From JAYZVT01 sp050248375 (GTDB lineage Bacteria; Pseudomonadota; Alphaproteobacteria; Rhizobiales; Methyloligellaceae), in assembly GCA_050248375.1 (NCBI GenBank), contig JBFWSL010000145.1, positions 1-9,850 on the forward strand: a stretch of DNA of 9,850 nucleotides. Direction: 5' to 3'. Made by a program: the position numbers and the translations under genes. Position 1 is the first letter of the stretch; every line of letters begins with the position of its first letter. Shown in pieces: positions 4,397 to 9,850 of this stretch. Under the pieces are notes generated by a model that saw only the letters and a program-made list of their open reading frames with translations, did no database searches and had not been told where the DNA came from.

Positions 4397-6160
4397 TTGG
4401 CGACTCGGCCCACCGGGCCTAGAGTTCGAGCCATCGCAAGCGCCGAAGCGCTGGCTGAAAATGTCCGGCGCACCCATCGCGCAAGGACGCATGACCGGTT
4501 GATCTTTCCCCTCGCCTCCCCGGCTGAACGTCTCAAGCGCCACTATGACGTGGTGGTGGTCGGATCCGGCTACGGCGGCGGCGTCGCCGCCTCGCGGCTG
4601 GCGCGCTGCGGACGCAAGGTGTGCGTGCTGGAGCGCGGACGAGAAGTACCGACGGGAAGTTTTCCCTCGCGCTTTCCCGAACTGAGGCGCGAGCTGCGCA
4701 TCACCGGAAAACGCGTGCGCAGCGGCGACCCCGCGGCGCTGTTCGACCTGCGGGTCGGCGAGCACATCGACATCATCCTCGGCTGCGGCCTCGGCGGCAC
4801 GTCGCTGGTCAACGCGGGCGTGGCGATGCGCCCCGACGCGCGCGTGTTCGCCCACGAGACATGGCCACAAGCCTTCTGCGAAGATCCGCTGCTCGAGGAA
4901 GCCTTCCAGCGCGCCGGGCGGATGCTGCGGCCGGACAGCTATCCCGAAGCGGAACATCTCACCAAGTACAAGGCACTCGCCAACGCGGGGACCGGCATCG
5001 GACATGCCCCGCGGGCCGCCCCCGTCACGGTGAACTTCGCTGATGGCATCAACCCGGCGGGCGTCGAACAGCCGGCCTGCAACGGCTGCGGCGACTGCTG
5101 CACCGGCTGCAACCTGGGAGCCAAGAACACGGTCGCCATGACCTATCTCCCCGATGCCAAACAGCACGGCGCGGAGATCTACGCAGGCCTTACGGTTTCA
5201 CACCTGTCGCACGGGCCTGGAGGACGCTGGCAGGTATGGTTCACCGAGACCGGCGCGGCGGACGAGGACGGGACACGGCGCTGCGTGGAGGCGGACATCG
5301 TCGTGCTGGGCGCGGGCACGCTCGGCTCCACCGGCATCCTGCTGCGCTCGCGCGAGGCCGGGCTAGCGCTGCCGGAGCGTCTTGGCCATGGCTTCTCCGC
5401 CAACGGAGACATCATCGCCTTCGGCTATGGCGCAAGGATGCAGGTCAACGCCATCGGTGTCGGCCATCCGGCCAAGGCCGACGTGGGGCCGGTCGGGACC
5501 TGCGTCGCCGGACAGATCGGCATTCCCGACCCTGCCGTTCTCGATAATGAACTCTATCTGCAGGAAGGCGTGATGCCCTCCGCGCTGGCGCCGCTGCTGC
5601 CGGTGGCGTTCATCCCCGGGGGACGTCTCCTCGGGGCGGCGCAGAGCCTGATCAAGGGCGTGTACCACGGGCCCTTCGCGCGGCTGCATACCTTCTTCGC
5701 CGTCTCGCACGACACGGCGGAAGGGGAGATCCGTCTGGAAGACGACCGCGTAACGGTGCACTGGCCGGATGTGGCGAAGCAGGAAGTCTACCGGCGCCTG
5801 GACACCTTCCTGGAACGTGCGGTGCAGACCAATGGCGCGAAGTACATAAAGAACCCGCTGGCCGGTTCGCTGATGGGCAACAAGCCGGCGACCGCGCATC
5901 CGCTCGGCGGTTGCGGCATGGGCGAGACGCGCGACAGCGGCGTGGTCAATCACAAGTGCCAGGTGTTCACCGGCAACGGCTCGGGGAGCCGGGAGGCCGT
6001 GCATGAAGGCCTCTATGTCTGCGACGGCGCATCGATCCCGCGGTCGCTCGGTGTCAATCCGCTGTTCACGATCACCGGAATCGCGGAGCGGGCGATGATG
6101 CATCTCGCCGCCGACCGGCAATGGCGCTTCGACGATGCCCCGGTGAAGACGGTCAGCTAG
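4397..6160 (+). CDS. GMC-family FAD oxidoreductase, cholesterol-oxidase-like, with ferredoxin-like Cys motif
   Basis: Probable flavin-dependent alcohol, sterol or polyol oxidoreductase of the glucose-methanol-choline family; substrate not predictable. The FAD Rossmann motif is at HYDVVVVGSGYGGG (GSGYGGG, residues 56-62), followed by the ADP-ribose-binding LERG. The GMC C-terminal signature HPLGGCGMG holds the likely catalytic His at 501. GVNPLFTITGIAER holds Asn554, corresponding to the His/Asn pair of cholesterol oxidases. A cysteine cluster CNGCGDCCTGC (228-238) followed by NLGAKNT matches CxxCxxCxxxC of [4Fe-4S] ferredoxins and recurs in the ChoD-like branch. Length is 587 residues from the TTG at 4397, near the family norm. 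The start is unsure: no ATG or GTG exists upstream of the FAD motif, and another TTG at 4499 (AAGGA 11-12 bases upstream) would shorten it by 34 residues. No signal peptide is seen, so it is probably cytoplasmic. It converges on the next gene, with only 5 bases between stops. Confidence 0.88.
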   Translation: MATRPTGPRVRAIASAEALAENVRRTHRARTHDRLIFPLASPAERLKRHYDVVVVGSGYGGGVAASRLARCGRKVCVLERGREVPTGSFPSRFPELRRELRITGKRVRSGDPAALFDLRVGEHIDIILGCGLGGTSLVNAGVAMRPDARVFAHETWPQAFCEDPLLEEAFQRAGRMLRPDSYPEAEHLTKYKALANAGTGIGHAPRAAPVTVNFADGINPAGVEQPACNGCGDCCTGCNLGAKNTVAMTYLPDAKQHGAEIYAGLTVSHLSHGPGGRWQVWFTETGAADEDGTRRCVEADIVVLGAGTLGSTGILLRSREAGLALPERLGHGFSANGDIIAFGYGARMQVNAIGVGHPAKADVGPVGTCVAGQIGIPDPAVLDNELYLQEGVMPSALAPLLPVAFIPGGRLLGAAQSLIKGVYHGPFARLHTFFAVSHDTAEGEIRLEDDRVTVHWPDVAKQEVYRRLDTFLERAVQTNGAKYIKNPLAGSLMGNKPATAHPLGGCGMGETRDSGVVNHKCQVFTGNGSGSREAVHEGLYVCDGASIPRSLGVNPLFTITGIAERAMMHLAADRQWRFDDAPVKTVS

Positions 6161-6165
6161 GCTCG

Positions 6166-6360
6166 TCACCCCTTGCCGAAAAGGCGGGCGATCGCCAGCA
6201 GCGCCCCGAGGATGCACAACGCCGCGCCCGCCAATGCGAGCCGCGCCACCAGTCCGGAATAGGCAAAGCGCGCCAGTATCGGACTCTGGAGCCGGTCCTT
6301 CAGCCAGAACAGGCTGACGGCGAACACCAGCATGAGCACGCCGGCAAGCAGCAGGTACAT
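6166..6360 (-). CDS. 64-residue membrane protein with two predicted helices
   Basis: Unrecognised small inner-membrane protein. ATG at 6360-6358 is preceded by GGGAGG with a 6-base gap, a good ribosome-binding site. Residues 1-20 (MYLLLAGVLMLVFAVSLFWL) and about 37-61 (LVARLALAGAALCILGALLA) are strongly hydrophobic. They are joined by a short loop containing KDR, and the chain ends RLFGKG. It lies 23 bases downstream of the DUF4149-type gene on the same strand, so the two are almost certainly co-transcribed and may act in the same membrane complex. It is convergent with the GMC gene. The coding evidence is the start signal, hydrophobic pattern and operon position; no function can be given. 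Confidence 0.72.
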   Translation of the reverse strand: MYLLLAGVLMLVFAVSLFWLKDRLQSPILARFAYSGLVARLALAGAALCILGALLAIARLFGKG

Positions 6361-6383
6361 CCCCCACCTCCCGGCTGCTCAGT

Positions 6384-6782
6384 CTAATGGGCAAGACCGA
6401 GCGCGGCGACGGCCAACAGGATTATCTGGACAAGATTGATGCCCACGCTGGCCCTGTGCAGCAGACGGAAGCGGGACGATTTCTCGCCGCCAGAGCGCGC
6501 CTTCTCGATCGCCGGAATCAGGACGAAGCGCGCCAGCACGAAGAGCATGGCGACTATCCAGATCATCGCCGCCTCGTAGCGCAGGCCGGCCAGAACGGCC
6601 GACCCGATGGTCACAGCCGCAAGCGAGATATAGTAAACGGGAAACAGATCGCCGATCAGGCCAGCCGCCGCCTTCGTCGGCAGCCTCAGGAAGATCAGCG
6701 GCGCGACCACGAATGAAAAAAACAGCATGGCGCCGAGGGCGATCGCCGCCAGCAATGCGGCTTCCGTGGCCATGTCGCTCAT
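6384..6782 (-). CDS. DUF4149-type integral membrane protein
   Basis: A 132-residue membrane protein with four predicted transmembrane segments (about 8-30, 46-66, 71-90, 112-131). It resembles the DUF4149/TMEM205-like family: an N-terminal GAMLFFSFVVAPLIF segment, then LFPVYY (46-51), and late in the chain RFRLLHRASVGIN, with the family-typical His and Asn. Function of the family is not established. I chose ATG at 6782-6780 because GAGGAG sits 5 bases upstream. An in-frame ATG three codons later is possible, and extending further upstream would run into the divergent promoter region. It heads a two-gene unit with the 64-residue membrane protein. The divergent universal stress protein gene starts 209 bases away, and the FNR-type box between them could serve either direction. 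Confidence 0.82.
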   Translation of the reverse strand: MSDMATEAALLAAIALGAMLFFSFVVAPLIFLRLPTKAAAGLIGDLFPVYYISLAAVTIGSAVLAGLRYEAAMIWIVAMLFVLARFVLIPAIEKARSGGEKSSRFRLLHRASVGINLVQIILLAVAALGLAH

Positions 6783-6873
6783 CAGAACTCCTCGTGCATT
6801 TCCGGGGGCCGGGTTCGCCGCCGGTATAGACCCTGCCAATAACGGCGCTGATACCTGTCCGGTTTCAATACCC

Positions 6874-6887
6874 TTGATTCCGATCAA
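6874..6887. promoter_or_regulatory. Perfect FNR/FixK/Anr-type operator
   Basis: TTGAT-TCCG-ATCAA is an exact match to the TTGAT-N4-ATCAA consensus of the FNR/FixK/Anr/CRP-like family. One more pair on each side extends the dyad to CTTGAT/ATCAAG and then CCTTGAT/ATCAAGG. The centre (6880.5) is about 99 bases before the DUF4149-type start and 111 before the stress-protein start. If the TATATA at 6960 is the -10 box, the site centre lies about 91 bases upstream of that start site, one of the helical positions used by class I FNR promoters. This suggests low-oxygen control of the universal stress protein and possibly of the divergent membrane operon. The motif is seen; the regulation is inferred. 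Confidence 0.7.
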
Positions 6888-6959
6888 GGTATGGGCGCGG
6901 GCGAGCTTTTAACGTGAACTCTGGCCGGTGTCGCTGATTTTTCAGCGCCCATGCCGGCG

Positions 6960-6965
6960 TATATA
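6960..6965 (+). promoter_or_regulatory. Possible -10 box of the universal stress protein gene
   Basis: TATATA lies 26 bases before the ATG at 6992 and just ahead of the ribosome-binding site. No recognisable -35 box is present at the correct distance (the sequence there is a T-run, ATTTTT). A weak or absent -35 fits an activator-dependent promoter such as one helped from the FNR-type box upstream. Tentative. Confidence 0.35.
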
Positions 6966-6991
6966 GTCAACCCATAAACGGAGGAAATCCC

Positions 6992-7825
6992 ATGGGTGTG
7001 GAAAGAATCTTGCTGCCGGTCAGCGGACGCGACGACTACGAGGCGGCGGCGCAGACAGCCTTCGTCCTCGCTGCCCGTTATGGCGCGCAGGTGGAAGGCC
7101 TGCATCCAGCCACGCCCCCCGTTGACCGCTTCGTCGTCCAGGATGAAGCCGGAGCGGCCATGCAGTATCAGCGCCTGCTCGAACAGGCCAAGGCCCAGGC
7201 CGAGAAGGACAAGCAGACGGCCAAGGAGCGCTTCGCTAGGCTGGCGCAAGCCAACACGGGAATTAAGACCCTGTTCCGGTCGATGGAGGGGGACGCGGGC
7301 GATATCGTCGGTCACTGCGGCCGCTTCGCCGACCTGACCGTGGTGCCCAAGGCGGCAAAGAAGCAGACGGTCTTCTGGAGCATCGTGCGCGAGGCGGCGC
7401 TGTTCGCTTCGGGCCGTCCGGTGATCATCGCACCGGACAAGAAAATCCCGGCGCAGACCGGGGATACCATCGTCATCGCCTGGAAGGAGAGCGTGGAATC
7501 GGCCCGCGCCGTCTCCGCCGCGATGCCCCTGTTCGGCAAGGCGAAGGCCGTGCACATGGTCTCGGTCGGCAACGACCGCCAGGCGGCGCGCTCATTGGCG
7601 GAAGCCAAGAAGTATGTCGCCCTGCACTTCCCCAAGGTGACGGCGAAGCTGCTCAAGGACCGCAAGGACATTGCCGCGACGATACTCTCCGAAGCCGCCC
7701 TGCAGAAGAACCCGCTCCTCGTCATGGGCAGCTACAGCCAGTGGCGCTGGAAAGAGTGGGTGTTCGGCGGCGTGACCGAATTCATGATCAACGAGACAAA
7801 ATTGCCCGTGCTGATGGCGCACTAG
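6992..7825 (+). CDS. Universal stress protein, tandem Usp domains
   Basis: A cytoplasmic 277-residue protein of the universal stress protein superfamily, made of two Usp (Rossmann-like alpha/beta) domains. Domain 1 begins MGVERILLPVSGRDD and ends at SGRPVIIAPDKK (about 1-150). Domain 2 begins TIVIAWKES and ends NPLLVMGSYSQWRWKEWVFGGVTEFMINETKLPVLMAH. The canonical ATP-binding motif G-2x-G-9x-G(S/T) is degenerate: in domain 2 it starts at G246 but Ser replaces the second Gly, and domain 1 lacks it. ATP binding is therefore doubtful. The ATG at 6992 has GGAGG 7 bases upstream. The gene appears monocistronic and sits downstream of a perfect FNR/FixK-type box. In related bacteria Usp genes are often part of microaerobic or dormancy regulons, so oxygen control is a reasonable inference. 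Confidence 0.88.
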   Translation: MGVERILLPVSGRDDYEAAAQTAFVLAARYGAQVEGLHPATPPVDRFVVQDEAGAAMQYQRLLEQAKAQAEKDKQTAKERFARLAQANTGIKTLFRSMEGDAGDIVGHCGRFADLTVVPKAAKKQTVFWSIVREAALFASGRPVIIAPDKKIPAQTGDTIVIAWKESVESARAVSAAMPLFGKAKAVHMVSVGNDRQAARSLAEAKKYVALHFPKVTAKLLKDRKDIAATILSEAALQKNPLLVMGSYSQWRWKEWVFGGVTEFMINETKLPVLMAH

Positions 7826-7860
7826 GTCCGAACTCGACAAGGGGTTGAGACTGCGTTGGC

Positions 7861-8000
7861 GCCGGAACCGGAGCCGGCCAGGAGAAAAGCGCAAGAAAGC
7901 GTGGACCGCTTTCGGGCATTGTCGTGCGCCGCAGGGGCCGGTTCCGGCCCAACCCCGAAGAGGTTCGGGCGGTAACGGCGGGGTTTCGGCCTGGCCGCCG
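7861..8000. other. Structured intergenic region between usp and caspase genes
   Basis: The 283 bases between 7826 and 8108 contain no convincing gene but are dense in inverted repeats. GCCGGAACCGG (7861-7871) is complementary to CCGGTTCCGGC (7938-7948). GGGCCGG-TT-CCGGCCC occupies 7935-7950, and CCCGAA-GAGG-TTCGGG occupies 7954-7969. CGGCGG (7977-7982) pairs with CCGCCG (7995-8000), ahead of a pyrimidine-rich CTTTCTTCACTTTC. The last could terminate usp transcription, though about 150 bases late. The others form mutually exclusive folds. No known RNA family is recognised. Confidence 0.4.
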
Positions 8001-8108
8001 CTTTCTTCACTTTCAATCGGCTATTGGCCGCTGGCGGGTTGGCATCTGCGTCCGGACCGGTATTGTTGCCGCTTCACCGGGGAACTGACCAGACTGCGAG
8101 GTGGGACA

Positions 8109-9850
<1,742 letters not shown>

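Noticed and set aside
4295..5167. 290-codon minus-strand open frame across the GMC start
   Set aside because: It has no domain, and its composition is that of an antisense shadow. It also crosses the hairpin at 4340-4361 and lies opposite the FAD-binding motif of the real gene.
5363..6394. 343-codon minus-strand open frame opposite the GMC gene
   Set aside because: It arises from GC-rich antisense codon bias, has no recognisable motif, and overlaps a clear GMC frame and the small membrane gene.
7822..8016. 64-codon minus-strand frame in the usp-caspase intergenic region
   Set aside because: It has no ribosome-binding site of note, a Lys/Arg/Pro-rich sequence without hydrophobic or domain features, and it overlaps the hairpin-rich stretch.

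Overview
This window reads as a chromosomal segment of a GC-rich alphaproteobacterium, possibly of the order Hyphomicrobiales (the order is an inference). The EF-Tu amino terminus is of alphaproteobacterial type. The tRNA-Tyr, tRNA-Gly, tuf arrangement next to rlmB and the high third-position GC fit the same group. I see no transposase, integrase, phage gene or CRISPR array.

Layout. Positions 1-650 (minus strand) hold a translation operon: a promoter with an exact TTGACA box, tRNA-Tyr(GTA), tRNA-Gly(TCC) and the first 71 codons of tuf, which runs off the left edge. rlmB (766-1554, plus strand) is divergent to it. Positions 1579-3953 (minus strand) hold five consecutive small secreted proteins of unknown function. 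Two are six-cysteine proteins, two are closely related six-cysteine, Tyr/Gly-rich paralogues, and one is extremely tyrosine-rich with no cysteine. Three of the five end in convincing hairpin-plus-U-tract terminators, so they look like separately transcribed genes rather than one operon. This is the most original part of the window.

tRNA-Thr(TGT) lies at 4205-4280 on the plus strand with its own promoter and terminator. It is followed by a large cholesterol-oxidase-like GMC flavoprotein (to 6160) carrying a ferredoxin-like CxxCxxCxxxC motif. Convergent to it is a two-gene minus-strand unit (6166-6782) encoding a DUF4149-type membrane protein and a 64-residue, two-helix membrane protein. The divergent intergenic region (6783-6991) contains a perfect TTGAT-N4-ATCAA box of FNR/FixK/Anr type upstream of a tandem-domain universal stress protein (6992-7825). 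The window closes with a structured 283-base intergenic stretch. After it comes the start of a secreted caspase-like protease fused to a formylglycine-generating-enzyme/sulfatase-modifying-factor domain (8109 to beyond 9850).

How the genes relate. The left end is housekeeping translation: EF-Tu, two tRNAs and a 23S rRNA methylase. The right half looks like envelope and stress physiology: redox flavoenzyme, membrane proteins, an oxygen-regulated stress protein and a periplasmic or secreted caspase. The central five genes look like cell-envelope or extracellular structural or adhesive components, but no function can be assigned from sequence alone.
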